DNA from: Planctomycetaceae bacterium
GTDB taxonomy: Bacteria > Planctomycetota > Planctomycetia > Pirellulales > Lacipirellulaceae
DNA: 64,000 bases
Direction of reading: 5' to 3'
Assembly (NCBI GenBank): GCA_002702655.1
Contig: PABB01000011.1
Span: forward strand, 1 to 64,000
Positions 1 through 8,212 of the stretch are shown here, one piece after another; the first letter of the stretch is position 1, and the number at the start of each line of letters is the position of its first letter. The translations under genes and the position numbers were made by a program. Below the pieces are notes generated by a model. It was not told the DNA's origin. It was given only the letters and a program-made list of their open reading frames with translations, and ran no database searches.

Positions 1-70
1 CCCGGCGCCGGCTCGGCAGGAGCCTCGCCCTCCCGAAATTCAATGTCCTACGTGCATCCGAAGAAGCACT

Positions 71-670
71 TCAACTTTCCTCAACATCGCGGCGGTAGCG
101 GCGCCTGATCCATCCGGCAAACAACCGCAGCAGCAGGACGCTGACCACCAGGGCGACCGCGCCAGAAAACAACATCAGAATTGGCATGAACGTGTCGTTC
201 GGATTGGTCGCGGCGGCCAATCCCAGGCACACGCCGCAGAAGCTTCCCACCGCGGCGACGCTCACGACGGACATGATCACGCCTGACACGACGACCGAGC
301 CGGCCAGCAGCGACACCTTGCGCCCCAGCGACACGTCCTTGCCCGTTTCTTTGCGTTTGCTGACGACCATCGCGGTGCGGACCAGCGCGGGCGCCAACAG
401 CACGCAGAACGGCACCCCCAACCCCGGCACGGCGGCGGTGAGCGCGAGCACAATGGCCGTGAGCGTCATGATCAGCAGCAACGTGCTGATCGAAAACGAA
501 AACCCCGGATGCACCACCGGCGCGTGGCCGGCGTGCGCGGCCCGCGCAGGCGCATCGGCGAGACGCGCTTCGCACAGCCAGCAGGACGTGGCGTCGAGCT
601 TCACGGCGAAGCCGCACCGCGGGCAAATCCGCGGGGCGACGTCGGGTCTGGTGCGGGGTGCGTCAGTCAT
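71..670 (-). CDS. Zinc-ribbon membrane protein, tandem paralogue 4
   Basis: Unknown function. The 199-residue product begins with a zinc ribbon, C16-x2-C19-x10-C30-W-L-C33, followed by an F-S-F-S-x3-LLL entry into a first membrane helix near residues 57-80 and further hydrophobic helices near 83-100, 118-145 and 158-185. It ends with an Arg-rich cytosolic tail. The same layout is found in the three genes upstream on the same strand (872-1474, 1520-2137, 2200-2820), so this is the last member of a tandem paralogue array. An ATG at 670 was chosen because the ribbon lies just after it; an in-frame extension to 814 is possible but has no family resemblance. A gap of 201 bases separates it from the preceding paralogue, so it may have its own promoter. 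Confidence 0.8.
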   Translation of the reverse strand: MTDAPRTRPDVAPRICPRCGFAVKLDATSCWLCEARLADAPARAAHAGHAPVVHPGFSFSISTLLLIMTLTAIVLALTAAVPGLGVPFCVLLAPALVRTAMVVSKRKETGKDVSLGRKVSLLAGSVVVSGVIMSVVSVAAVGSFCGVCLGLAAATNPNDTFMPILMLFSGAVALVVSVLLLRLFAGWIRRRYRRDVEES

Positions 671-871
671 GCGGCCGCGGCTGATTTCGCGTGAGAGGAG
701 TCGTGCGTTCGTCAGAACGACGGCGCGGGGCGCTCGCCGAGAGGGCGAAGCTTTGCTATGCCCGTGCTGGGGCGTCATTGCACAGCCCGCGCATTCTCGG
801 CTGTCGGGCCGCAAAAAGCGAGACCAGACGACGAAACCCGACCCCGGCAGCCTTCCGCCGCCCGCGGGGCG

Positions 872-1474
872 TCAATCCTCCGGCAATTGCGTATCACGCC
901 GCCAACGGGCGCGGATCCAGCGCACGCACCACCACAACGCCACCACCGACAGGGGCGCAGCGACGACAGTGGCCGTGATGAACAGGAACCCCAAATCTTC
1001 CAGCCGGGCATCGATGATCGCGGCCAAACCGAAACAAACGCCCGCAAAGGCGCCGGCGGACGCCGTGCACAGCACCACCAGCACCGTCGCTGCCACGCCA
1101 AACGACGTGGCGAGCAGCTGGGCCTTCTCGCCGCGCGACGGCGGGCGCCCCTGTTGGCTGCGACGACGAATCACCAGCATCGTGCGCACAAACACCGGCA
1201 CTAACAGCACGCTAAACGGAATCCCCAACCCGGGCGCCGCGGCGATCAGCCCGCAGCAAATGGTGACGAGCGTCACGACCAGCATCAACGCGCTGAACGA
1301 AAACGAGAACGACGCGTGCCGGGGCTGCGCGGTCGCGGAGGTCGGCGCGGCCTGCAGATCGCCCAACGCGGCGTCGCACAGCCAGCAGCGCGACGCCGCC
1401 GGGTCGACGGCGGCGCCGCAACGGGGGCATGCAGCAGCGCCGCTTTGCGAATTGTCGTTATCGACCGTAGCCAT
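872..1474 (-). CDS. Zinc-ribbon membrane protein, tandem paralogue 3
   Basis: Unknown function; 200 residues. The zinc ribbon has the same positions as in the neighbour at 71-670 (C16, C19, C30, C33, with the second pair in C-W-L-C). After a short linker comes F-S-F-S-F-S followed by about four membrane helices, and the protein closes with W-I-R-A-R-W-R-R-D, a basic anchor also seen in the paralogue downstream. The start is the ATG at 1474, immediately before the ribbon. It lies 45 bases after the stop of the preceding paralogue and is probably cotranscribed with it. The ribbon could bind a protein or nucleic-acid partner at the membrane, but this is a guess from architecture only. Confidence 0.8.
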   Translation of the reverse strand: MATVDNDNSQSGAAACPRCGAAVDPAASRCWLCDAALGDLQAAPTSATAQPRHASFSFSFSALMLVVTLVTICCGLIAAAPGLGIPFSVLLVPVFVRTMLVIRRRSQQGRPPSRGEKAQLLATSFGVAATVLVVLCTASAGAFAGVCFGLAAIIDARLEDLGFLFITATVVAAPLSVVALWWCVRWIRARWRRDTQLPED

Positions 1475-1519
1475 CGATTCGCAACTCCGTGATTGGCCTG
1501 CGCGGGGCACGCAGTCCGG

Positions 1520-2137
1520 TCAGAACGGCAACTCACCTTGTTCGCGTTTGGCTTTCATCCAGCGGTTCAATGCGATGGCAATCGCGGCGAACACGGTTCC
1601 CGCGACGGCCAGCACCGCGCCACTTCCCAACTCGTCGCTGCCGCCCGGGCGCGACGCGCCGGCCATCAGCGCGCAAACGGCAATCAGCAGACAAAACGCG
1701 GCGCAGCCGGCCACAATCAAGAACGCCACGGCCGCGATGAAGGTTACGCCAATCATCGACGCCTTCTGCATGGTGGTGATTTCCTCGCCCGCGCGCTGCC
1801 GGCGCCGCACCAGCAGGACCGTCTTGATGCACACCGGCAACAGTAGGCAAGCCAAGAAAATCCCGAGCCCCAGGTTCGCCGCCATCACGCCGCACACAAT
1901 GGCGACGATCGTGGTGACCAATAGCAACGTGGCAATCGAAAAGGAGAACCGCTCGGCAGGCGGCGCCGACGGCGAGTGCTTGGCGGGCGTCAGCGACTCG
2001 GCGCACAGCCAACAGCGCGTGGCGCCGGTGCGCGAGGCCGCCCCGCAATGCGGGCAGGCGATCGCGCTGGCGGCCACTCGATCGTTACGAACTCTCGGCT
2101 TCACGTCCGACACTCCGGCGACTCCTCGCGACAGCAC
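1520..2137 (-). CDS. Zinc-ribbon membrane protein, tandem paralogue 2
   Basis: Unknown function; 205 residues. It has a ribbon C28-P-H-C31-x10-C42-W-L-C45, then a linker, an F-S-F-S-I-A-T-LLL motif and about four hydrophobic helices, with a basic C-terminal region (R-W-M-K-A-K-R). The N-terminal stretch before the ribbon is longer than in its sisters, so the true start could lie further in. The second cytosolic loop (G-E-E-I-T-T-M-Q-K-A) matches the loops G-E-R-I-S-T-A-E-K-A and P-P-S-R-G-E-K-A of the adjacent paralogues, supporting descent by tandem duplication. Gaps of 62 bases upstream and 45 downstream suggest one transcript with its neighbours. Confidence 0.8.
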   Translation of the reverse strand: MLSRGVAGVSDVKPRVRNDRVAASAIACPHCGAASRTGATRCWLCAESLTPAKHSPSAPPAERFSFSIATLLLVTTIVAIVCGVMAANLGLGIFLACLLLPVCIKTVLLVRRRQRAGEEITTMQKASMIGVTFIAAVAFLIVAGCAAFCLLIAVCALMAGASRPGGSDELGSGAVLAVAGTVFAAIAIALNRWMKAKREQGELPF

Positions 2138-2199
2138 GTAAAAGGCGAACGCGGCGAGATGGCAAGGCGTTGTTGGGGCATTGACCAGAATGGCTCCGC

Positions 2200-2820
2200 C
2201 TACTTTCGCGACCTATGCCAATCTCGCACGCTATCGAACAACAGAATTGCTCCCAGGACGACTCCGGCCGCAATCGCAGCGTAGAAGAGCACCTCCAGGA
2301 CTGTATCGACGAGTTGTATCAATTTCGGGTTGCTGGCAAGCGCAACGGGGCCAATGCACAACGCCAGGAAGCCGCCGAATGCGGAAAGGACTGCGACGAC
2401 TGCGCCAAGGGAGCCTGCAACGAGCATCGACCCGATAAAGGCCGCCTTCTCGGCTGTGGATATCCGTTCGCCCCGTCCACGCGCCTCGCGCGATTGAGAC
2501 GCGAGGACCACGCCAATCGGCGCCAACATAACGGCAATGACGATCGCGAGCCCCCGAGCCACCGAGGCAATCCCGGCAACGATGGCCACCAGCGTCATGA
2601 GCAAAAGGAGGCTGGAAACGGAGAACGAGAATGGAACCGCTGGCTTCGAGTTGGCAGCGGGCTCCCGGCCAACGGACCGAACCGTGGACTCGTCGCGTGG
2701 CGATTCGCATAACCAGCATTCGTCTCTCGCAGGCTGATTGAGAACATCGCAATACGGGCATCGCCACTGCCGGGACGGAGCAAGCGAACTCTGTCCGCTG
2801 TGATCCCGCGCCTTCGTCAC
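2200..2820 (-). CDS. Zinc-ribbon membrane protein, tandem paralogue 1
   Basis: Unknown function; 206 residues. It has a ribbon C21-P-Y-C24-x10-C35-W-L-C38, then F-S-F-S-V-S-S-LLLL and four predicted membrane helices. The start is a GTG at 2820 whose last two bases overlap the TGA of the upstream gene (GTGA, a four-base overlap), which implies translational coupling with the membrane protein at 2817-3482. A longer reading frame continues upstream to 3369, but that part is an out-of-frame copy of the upstream gene and has no protein-like character. It is the first of four tandem paralogues. Confidence 0.8.
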   Translation of the reverse strand: MTKARDHSGQSSLAPSRQWRCPYCDVLNQPARDECWLCESPRDESTVRSVGREPAANSKPAVPFSFSVSSLLLLMTLVAIVAGIASVARGLAIVIAVMLAPIGVVLASQSREARGRGERISTAEKAAFIGSMLVAGSLGAVVAVLSAFGGFLALCIGPVALASNPKLIQLVDTVLEVLFYAAIAAGVVLGAILLFDSVRDWHRSRK

Positions 2821-3482
2821 GCCGGGTCTCCCGCCTCGCCCAGGCGCTGGTCCACCTGTTGGGCCAGCGCTCGGACGCGGCGGATCACCTGGCCGATCAC
2901 CACCCCGGCGACCGCCAGCGCCGCAATTGTGACCAGTTGCTCGTACCGCGGCACGCGCATGGCGACGTCGGCGGGGCGGCCGAAGGCGCCCGGCCACTTG
3001 GCCACGCCCAGCACGCACACGTAGCCGACGATCACCCCCGCGGTCGACGCCCACACCAGCGGCAGGCTGAACCGCAGCGCGGCCAGCGCGACGATCAGAA
3101 AGTAGCCGACGACCAGCGGGCTTTGCGGGCCGCGGCTGATGATCAGCAAACTGGTCAGCATGACGATGTCGACCGCCGTGGCCGCCAACGAGATCCAGCG
3201 CGGGAAGATCCGCCCGGTGAGCATCAGATGGATCACGCCCGCGGCCGACGCCCACGCCCCGGCCAGCAGCGTGGCCATGATGTGGAAGCGGCGGTCGATC
3301 GTGCCGGCCTCGGCCAGTTGCAGAAAGCCCCATTGGGGCAGCTTGCCCTCGCTGGCCAGGTAGGCCCACAGGTGGATCAGGTAAAACACGCCGATGGCCG
3401 CCAGCCGCAGCACGTTGGCGCGGGCTTCGCCCTCGTACTGCAGGCGCCGCTGGGCGATGAACCAGAGTCGGTCGGGAGTCAT
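2817..3482 (-). CDS. Polytopic membrane protein of unknown function
   Basis: A 221-residue integral membrane protein of unknown role. It opens with a polar helix (T-P-D-R-L-W-F-I-A-Q-R-R-L-Q-Y-E) and continues with about six hydrophobic helices, ending in a basic amphipathic segment (R-R-V-R-A-L-A-Q-Q-V-D-Q-R-L). This resembles the membrane-spanning input part of some bacterial signalling proteins, with no output domain attached. The ATG at 3482 was chosen; an in-frame ATG at 3527 adds a Pro/Leu-rich stretch unlikely to be translated. Its stop overlaps the GTG start of the zinc-ribbon gene downstream, so the two proteins may act together. Confidence 0.7.
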   Translation of the reverse strand: MTPDRLWFIAQRRLQYEGEARANVLRLAAIGVFYLIHLWAYLASEGKLPQWGFLQLAEAGTIDRRFHIMATLLAGAWASAAGVIHLMLTGRIFPRWISLAATAVDIVMLTSLLIISRGPQSPLVVGYFLIVALAALRFSLPLVWASTAGVIVGYVCVLGVAKWPGAFGRPADVAMRVPRYEQLVTIAALAVAGVVIGQVIRRVRALAQQVDQRLGEAGDPA

Positions 3483-3579
3483 GGCGGATCGCAATGGGGA
3501 AGGCGGAAGGGGGAGTGGGGAAGGCAAGTCGCCGGCGGCGCGAGTATAGCCGATTGGCGCCGACGGGCCTGCCCCGGCC

Positions 3580-3603
3580 GTAGGTCAGGCTTTCCAGCCT
3601 GAC
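3580..3603. repeat. REP-like hairpin, GTAGGTCAGGC family, copy 1
   Basis: A short palindrome with stem GTCAGGCT and loop TTCC. The identical 24 bases occur again at 47656-47679, and a shortened relative (CCAGGCTGGAAAGCCTGG) at 47941-47958. All copies lie between genes. Confidence 0.75.
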
Positions 3604-3753
3604 TTGGCGCCAGGCGCCGCCGCTGCGCCGCTTTGGAAGCAGATCGAAAGCTGACGGGTCCCCAATCGCCGGCAGTCTTTGCGGACTTGGGGCGTTTCCC
3701 GGTCCATCCCAGGCTGGAAGCCCTGATCGGTCAGGTTTTCAAAAGGAGGCAAA

Positions 3754-3838
3754 CTAGCCGGCGGCACACCTGCCGTCGGGCGGGTCATCGTGCCGGTATT
3801 CCCCGGCGTTTCCCGGCGGCAAGTGTGCCGCCGGCTAG
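3754..3838. repeat. Long inverted repeat, perfect 16-base arms
   Basis: The arms CTAGCCGGCGGCACAC (3754-3769) and its exact reverse complement (3823-3838) enclose 53 bases. The outer TAGCCGG word is shared with the REP elements around the transposase at 25.4 kb, so this may be a REP pair of the same superfamily. Confidence 0.7.
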
Positions 3839-3895
3839 GGATCCCACGTGAGCAGGTCCTGCGACTGAGGGACCCTGCCGGTGGCCTACGGGCGG

Positions 3896-3925
3896 TTGAC
3901 GATTTGGCCGCTGCTGGGGTAACTT
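3896..3925 (+). promoter_or_regulatory. Possible sigma-70-type promoter for rpmF
   Basis: TTGACG (3896-3901) and TAACTT (3920-3925) separated by 18 bases, about 70 bases ahead of the rpmF start. Matched by eye only. Confidence 0.35.
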
Positions 3926-3993
3926 GTCCGATTCGTTTCTTCCGACTTCGACCCGGCTGGGCAACGCCCCGGCCACCACCGAGGGCCCCGGCC

Positions 3994-4173
3994 ATGGCCG
4001 TTCCCAAACGCAAACACTCCAATTCCCGCACCGGCAAGCGTCGTTCGCACGACGGCCTGAAGGCCAAGCAGCTGCAATCCTGCCCGAAATGCGGCCACGC
4101 CACCCCCTCGCACGTCGCCTGCGGCAACTGCGGCCACTACATGGGTCGGACCGTGGTCGAGGTGGAAGAGTAG
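3994..4173 (+). CDS. rpmF: 50S ribosomal protein L32
   Basis: L32 is a small zinc-binding protein of the large ribosomal subunit. The 59-residue product starts A-V-P-K-R-K-x-S-x-S and contains the expected C-P-K-C and C-G-N-C-G-H-Y pairs, typical of the zinc-binding (C+) form. The ATG at 3994 is fixed by family length and by the conserved A-V-P-K-R start. As in many bacteria it precedes fatty-acid synthesis genes, here fabD, but plsX and fabH, which often lie between them, are absent. A word-type hairpin fills the 124 bases before fabD. Confidence 0.97.
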   Translation: MAVPKRKHSNSRTGKRRSHDGLKAKQLQSCPKCGHATPSHVACGNCGHYMGRTVVEVEE

Positions 4174-4296
4174 GGAGACTTGAGACGTGAGTCTTGAGGC
4201 TTGAGGAACGGCCGGTTGCGCCGCTCCGAGGGGCTGCCATTGACTCACGCTCAGCATTCGCTCCCTCACGACTCACGCCGCAAGCCTCACGCCTCT
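4172..4296. repeat. Intergenic word hairpin, TTGAGGC/CGTGAG word
   Basis: The left arm (4172-4205) is built from variations of GACTTGAG, ACGTGAG and TCTTGAGG; the right arm (4265-4296) is its imperfect reverse complement (CTCACGACTCACG, CAAGCCTCACGCCTC). The same word reappears in the gap at 27582-27844. Confidence 0.65.
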
Positions 4297-4297
4297 C

Positions 4298-5206
4298 ATG
4301 AAAACCGCCTTTCTGTTTCCCGGCCAGGGCGCCCAGACCGTCGGCATGGGCGCGCAGTTGGCCGCTTCGCTGCCCGCCGCCAAGGCGCTGTTCGACCAGG
4401 CGGCTGACATTCTCGGCTACGACCTGCTGGACCTGTGCGTTAACGGCCCGGCCGATAGTCTCGACGCCACCGATCACAGCCAGCCGGCGCTGTATGTGTG
4501 CAGCTTGGCTGCGCTGGAGCAACTGAAAGTCGATCAGCCCGAGTTGGTCGACGCAGCCGCGGCCGCCGCGGGGTTGAGCCTGGGCGAGTACACCGCGCTG
4601 ACGTTCGCTGATTCACTCGATTTCGAGTCCGGCCTGCGGCTGGTCCAAGAACGCGGCAGTGCGATGCAGGCCGCCTCGGAAGCCGCCCCCAGCGGCATGG
4701 TCAGCGTGCTGGGGCTCGAACGAACGCAAGTCGAAGAACTGGTCGAAGCCTGCCGCGGCGGCGACGTGCTGCAGGTAGCCAACCTGCTGTGCCCGGGCAA
4801 CATCGTAGTGTCGGGCGACAACGCCGCCTGCGAGCGGATCGTGTCGGCGGCCGAAGCGGCCGGCGCGATGAAAGTGATCCCGTTGGCCGTCGCGGGGGCG
4901 TTCCACACGCCGCTGATGGCGCCGGCGCGCGAGCGACTGGCCGCCGCGCTGGCCAACGCCGACATTCGCCCGCCGCGGATCCCGGTCGTTTCGAACGTGG
5001 ATGCCCGCCCGCACGACGATCCCGAGGAAATCCGCGGCCTGTTGGAGGCCCAGTTGGTCAACCCGGTGCTGTGGAACGCCTCGATGACGTGGCTCATCGA
5101 CGAGTTCGGGATCGAGCAATGCTACGAAATCGGCCCGGGCCGCGTGCTCAAGGGGCTGCTGAAACGAATCAACCGCAAGTTCCCTTGCGAGAACGTGCCG
5201 GCGTAA
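4298..5206 (+). CDS. fabD: Malonyl-CoA:ACP transacylase
   Basis: Transfers malonyl from CoA to acyl carrier protein, making the extender for fatty-acid synthesis in the cytosol. The 302 residues match the family length. The oxyanion motif G-Q-G-A-Q is at 9-13, the nucleophile Ser94 lies in G-L-S-L-G-E, and the catalytic His lies in A-F-H-T-P-L-M near residue 206. The C-terminal Y-E-I-G-P-G-x-V-L-x-G-L motif is also present. It is followed by fabG, acpP and fabF, its pathway partners, after a 214-base gap holding a hairpin. Confidence 0.97.
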   Translation: MKTAFLFPGQGAQTVGMGAQLAASLPAAKALFDQAADILGYDLLDLCVNGPADSLDATDHSQPALYVCSLAALEQLKVDQPELVDAAAAAAGLSLGEYTALTFADSLDFESGLRLVQERGSAMQAASEAAPSGMVSVLGLERTQVEELVEACRGGDVLQVANLLCPGNIVVSGDNAACERIVSAAEAAGAMKVIPLAVAGAFHTPLMAPARERLAAALANADIRPPRIPVVSNVDARPHDDPEEIRGLLEAQLVNPVLWNASMTWLIDEFGIEQCYEIGPGRVLKGLLKRINRKFPCENVPA

Positions 5207-5230
5207 GAACCTCACGATTGCCAAATCTAA

Positions 5231-5350
5231 GAAACAGGATCAACAGGATTAGGCAGGATCAACACGTTGACTTGCAGCGGCAAACGACCGCGGATTCGAT
5301 CGGGCGCCTGGGATCATGGTGATCCGGCATATCCTGTGATCCTGTTGATT
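5231..5350. repeat. Intergenic word hairpin, CAGGAT word
   Basis: The left arm 5231-5263 (AACAGGATCAACAGGATT followed by further CAGGAT copies) pairs with the right arm 5331-5350 (ATCCTGTGATCCTGTTGATT). A longer element with the same word lies at 53885-53992. Confidence 0.7.
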
Positions 5351-5420
5351 GGACTCGGCATCCTCGCTGGTTCGTGTTTCTCCGGGTAACGATTGAAAAC
5401 GAACGCAGAAAGCAATTGAT

Positions 5421-6194
5421 ATGAGCGACGACGCAAAACGGATTTCGGCGGATCTTTCCGGGCAGGTGGCGCTCGTGACCGGCGCTTCGCGCGGCATTGG
5501 ACGCGAGATTGCCGTCACCCTTGGCAAGGCCGGCGCCGCGGTCGCCTGCGTGGCCCGCAACGAAGAGAAGCTGAAAGAGGTCGTCGCCGAAATCCAGGCC
5601 GCCGGCGGTCAGGCGGGCGCGTTCGCCTGCGACGTGGCCGATAGCGACGCCGTGCAAAAGGTGTTCGACGCGGTGGTCGAAGCTCACGAGCGGGTCGACA
5701 TCGTCGTGAACAACGCCGGCATCACCCGCGACACGCTGATCCCGCGGATGACCGACGAAGACTGGGACCAGGTGATCGCCACCAATCTGCGGTCGGTGTT
5801 CCTGCTGACCCGCGCGGCGACGCAGGTGATGATGCGGCAGAAGACGGGCCGGATTATCAACATCTCCAGCGTGTCGGGCCTGATGGGCAACCCAGGGCAG
5901 GCGAACTACTCGGCGTCCAAGGCGGGCATCATCGGCTTCACGCAAACGGTGGCCCGCGAAATGGCCAGCCGCAAGCGCAAGATCACGGTCAACGCGATCT
6001 GCCCGGGGTTCATCGCCACGGAAATGACCGACGCCCTGGGCCCCGCGCTGGACGAGGAAGTCAAGAAGCGGATCCCCGCACAGCGGCTGGGCGAAGCGAG
6101 CGAAATCGCCGACGCGGTGCTGTACTTGGCAAGCGGCTCGGGCGCTTATATCACCGGGCAAGTGATCACCCTGGACGGGGGCCTGACGGCCTGA
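5421..6194 (+). CDS. fabG: 3-oxoacyl-ACP reductase
   Basis: NADPH-dependent reduction of 3-oxoacyl-ACP in fatty-acid elongation. It is a 257-residue short-chain dehydrogenase with a nucleotide-binding loop T-G-A-S-R-G-I-G (20-27), N-N-A-G (97-100), catalytic Ser around 149-150, Tyr163 and Lys167 (Y-S-A-S-K-A-G), and the FabG-type ending Y-I-T-G-Q-V-I-T-L-D-G-G-L. The eight residues before the fold are slightly longer than usual. The position between fabD and acpP confirms the assignment. Confidence 0.97.
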   Translation: MSDDAKRISADLSGQVALVTGASRGIGREIAVTLGKAGAAVACVARNEEKLKEVVAEIQAAGGQAGAFACDVADSDAVQKVFDAVVEAHERVDIVVNNAGITRDTLIPRMTDEDWDQVIATNLRSVFLLTRAATQVMMRQKTGRIINISSVSGLMGNPGQANYSASKAGIIGFTQTVAREMASRKRKITVNAICPGFIATEMTDALGPALDEEVKKRIPAQRLGEASEIADAVLYLASGSGAYITGQVITLDGGLTA

Positions 6195-6280
6195 GCAAGC
6201 GGCGCGCCGCAGGCCGAGTTTTCCCCCGTCTCCCGCCGAACTGGGGCGACCTGGACAGCCCAAACGGCAAACGCTACAAC

Positions 6281-6310
6281 TTGACCTCCTTCACACAACC
6301 GCTCTATTTT
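6281..6310 (+). promoter_or_regulatory. Likely promoter of acpP
   Basis: TTGACC (6281-6286) and TATTTT (6305-6310) with 18 bases between, in an unusually AT-rich pocket of the 261-base fabG-acpP gap. A separate promoter for acpP would match its usual high expression. Confidence 0.5.
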
Positions 6311-6455
6311 AAAGGGCTTGTGCTGATCGCCGGGGTGCCGCCGAAGACGACGACCCGCGGCGAATTCACGACAAAACACCATGCCGGCTGATGCCCTGCC
6401 GTCGCTGGCTTAGCTATCCAACTATCATTCTTGGGTTCCAAGGAGGACCTGCACC

Positions 6456-6695
6456 GTGGCCTCAGTCCTAGAACGCGTCATCGACATCGTGTCCGAGCAA
6501 TTGGGCGTCGACAAGGAAAAGATCACCGCCGAAACGTCGTTTGTGAACGACCTGGGCGCCGACTCGCTCGACACCGTGGAACTGGTGATGGAGCTTGAGG
6601 AAGAGTTCGACATCAATATCCCGGACGATGCCGCCGAGAAGATCCAAACGGTCGGACAGGCCGTGGAATTTATCGAGCAGAACCAGGGCGGCTGA
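6456..6695 (+). CDS. acpP: Acyl carrier protein
   Basis: Carries growing acyl chains on a phosphopantetheine arm. The 79-residue acidic protein has the attachment site D-S-L with Ser37 in [10 protein letters not shown]. Translation starts at a GTG (6456) preceded by a strong ribosome binding site, AAGGAGGA, at 6440-6447. It lies 261 bases after fabG with its own probable promoter and is followed by a clear terminator at 6748-6780, so it is likely also transcribed alone. Confidence 0.97.
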   Translation: MASVLERVIDIVSEQLGVDKEKITAETSFVNDLGADSLDTVELVMELEEEFDINIPDDAAEKIQTVGQAVEFIEQNQGG

Positions 6696-6747
6696 ACGCC
6701 GCCGTGGGTCGTTCGCCGCACGCCGGCGCCAGCTTGAAGTCAACGCC

Positions 6748-6780
6748 CGGCGGCGCGAGCAATCGCGCCGCCGTTTTGTT
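6748..6780 (+). terminator. Rho-independent terminator after acpP
   Basis: Stem CGGCGGCGCG / CGCGCCGCCG around a short AGCAAT loop, followed by TTTTGTT. It lies between acpP and fabF and may limit read-through into fabF. Confidence 0.8.
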
Positions 6781-6881
6781 GCATCGCCGCCCGGCGCCAC
6801 GCTTGAGTTGACGGGACAAACCGGTTCGCACTCTGCAGACGCCCCGTCGTCACGATTACCGCTAAACCTCTCGATGGCATC

Positions 6882-8117
6882 ATGAAGCGTCGCGTTGTCA
6901 TTACCGGCATGGGCTTGGTCACTCCCTTGGGTCACAAGGTCGAGGAGGTCTGGCAGCGGTGCCTGGCCGGCCACAGCGGCATCACGCCCCTCACGCTGTT
7001 CGATTCGACCGACTACAAGGTCAAGTTCGCCGGCCAGATCCACGACTGGTCGACCGACGGGTACGTCGAAGCGCGGGAAGCCAAGCGGATCGACCGCTTC
7101 ACCCAGTTTGCCCTGGTCGCGGGAATCGACGCCGTGACGCAGTCGGGCATCGACTTCTCCAAGGAAGACCCCTTCCGCTGCGGGGCCATCGTCGGCTCGG
7201 GCATCGGCGGGCTCAATGAAATCGAGGACCAGGAACGTCGCTTGATCCTCAAAGGTCCCGAGCGGGTCAGCGCGTTCACCATTCCCAAGCTGATGCTCAA
7301 CGCTGCCAGCGGGCATCTGTCGATCCGCTTCGGCCTGCGAGGGCCCAACTACGCCGTGGCCACGGCCTGCGCCAGCGCGACCAACGCCATGGGCGACGCG
7401 CTGAAGGCCATCCAGTACGACGACGCCGACGTGATGATCACCGGCGGGGCCGAGGCGGCGGTCACGCCGATCGGCTTGAGCGGCTTCGCCAACATGAAGG
7501 CCCTGTCGGCCCGCAACGACAACCCCCAGGCCGCCAGCCGGCCGTTTGACGCCGATCGCGACGGATTCGTGCTGTCCGAGGGCGCCGGGATTTTGGTATT
7601 CGAGGAGTTGGAGCACGCCAAAGCACGCGGCGCCACCATTCTGGCCGAAGTGCTCGGCTATGGCGCCAGCGCCGACGCGGGGCACATCACCCAACCGGAC
7701 AGCGAGGGGACCGGCGCCGGCCGGGCGATGAGCGCTGCTCTTCGCGACGCCAAGCTCAATGGTTCGGACATCGACTACGTCAACGCCCACGGCACCAGCA
7801 CGCCGCTGGGCGACAAGGCCGAAACGATTGCCGTGAAGCGGGTCTTCGAAGACCACGCCTACAAGCTGAATGTCTCCAGCACCAAGAGCCAAGTGGGCCA
7901 CCTGCTGGGCGCCAGCGGCGGCGTCGAATTGATCGTCAGCCTGGTCGCCCTGCGCGAGCAGGTCTGTCCGCCGACGATCAACCTGGAGACGCCCGATCCA
8001 GACTGCGATCTGAACTACACGCCGAACGAGCCGCAGCAGCGCGCCATCAAGCGCGTCATGAGCAACAGCTTCGGCTTCGGCGGGCACAACGCGTCGATCG
8101 TGGCCGGCGCTCTGTAG
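6882..8117 (+). CDS. fabF: 3-oxoacyl-ACP synthase II
   Basis: Condenses malonyl-ACP with acyl-ACP during chain elongation. The 411 residues carry the full Cys-His-His set: Cys163 in T-A-C-A-S-A-T, His303 in N-A-H-G-T-S-T-P, and His340 in K-S-Q-V-G-H-L-L-G-A-S-G with Lys335. It is therefore an active condensing enzyme, unlike the degenerate homologue at 13301-14611. The ATG at 6882 is preceded by only a weak ribosome site; the following K-R-R-V-V-I-T-G-M-G start is typical for the family. It is the last gene of the fab cluster. Confidence 0.97.
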   Translation: MKRRVVITGMGLVTPLGHKVEEVWQRCLAGHSGITPLTLFDSTDYKVKFAGQIHDWSTDGYVEAREAKRIDRFTQFALVAGIDAVTQSGIDFSKEDPFRCGAIVGSGIGGLNEIEDQERRLILKGPERVSAFTIPKLMLNAASGHLSIRFGLRGPNYAVATACASATNAMGDALKAIQYDDADVMITGGAEAAVTPIGLSGFANMKALSARNDNPQAASRPFDADRDGFVLSEGAGILVFEELEHAKARGATILAEVLGYGASADAGHITQPDSEGTGAGRAMSAALRDAKLNGSDIDYVNAHGTSTPLGDKAETIAVKRVFEDHAYKLNVSSTKSQVGHLLGASGGVELIVSLVALREQVCPPTINLETPDPDCDLNYTPNEPQQRAIKRVMSNSFGFGGHNASIVAGAL

Positions 8118-8212
8118 CTGCAGGCGGCCGGCACGGGAAGACAAGTTCGCAGAGCGCCCGGGTCGCCGTTCCTGCCCCGGGCGCAGCGACCGTCCAGCGT
8201 CGCGATTCCCGG

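Larger units (their letters stand above)
3483..3993. other. Intergenic region upstream of rpmF with repeats
   Basis: A 511-base divergent gap with no convincing gene. It holds a 24-base REP-like hairpin (3580-3603), a long perfect inverted repeat (3754-3769 and 3823-3838) and a possible promoter (3896-3925) for the rpmF/fab genes. Confidence 0.7.

Noticed and set aside
186-2141. Open frame of 651 codons on the plus strand
   Set aside because: It runs antisense through three of the zinc-ribbon paralogues and their gaps. It has Ala/Thr/Ser-rich low-complexity content and no domain, as expected for a GC-rich shadow frame.
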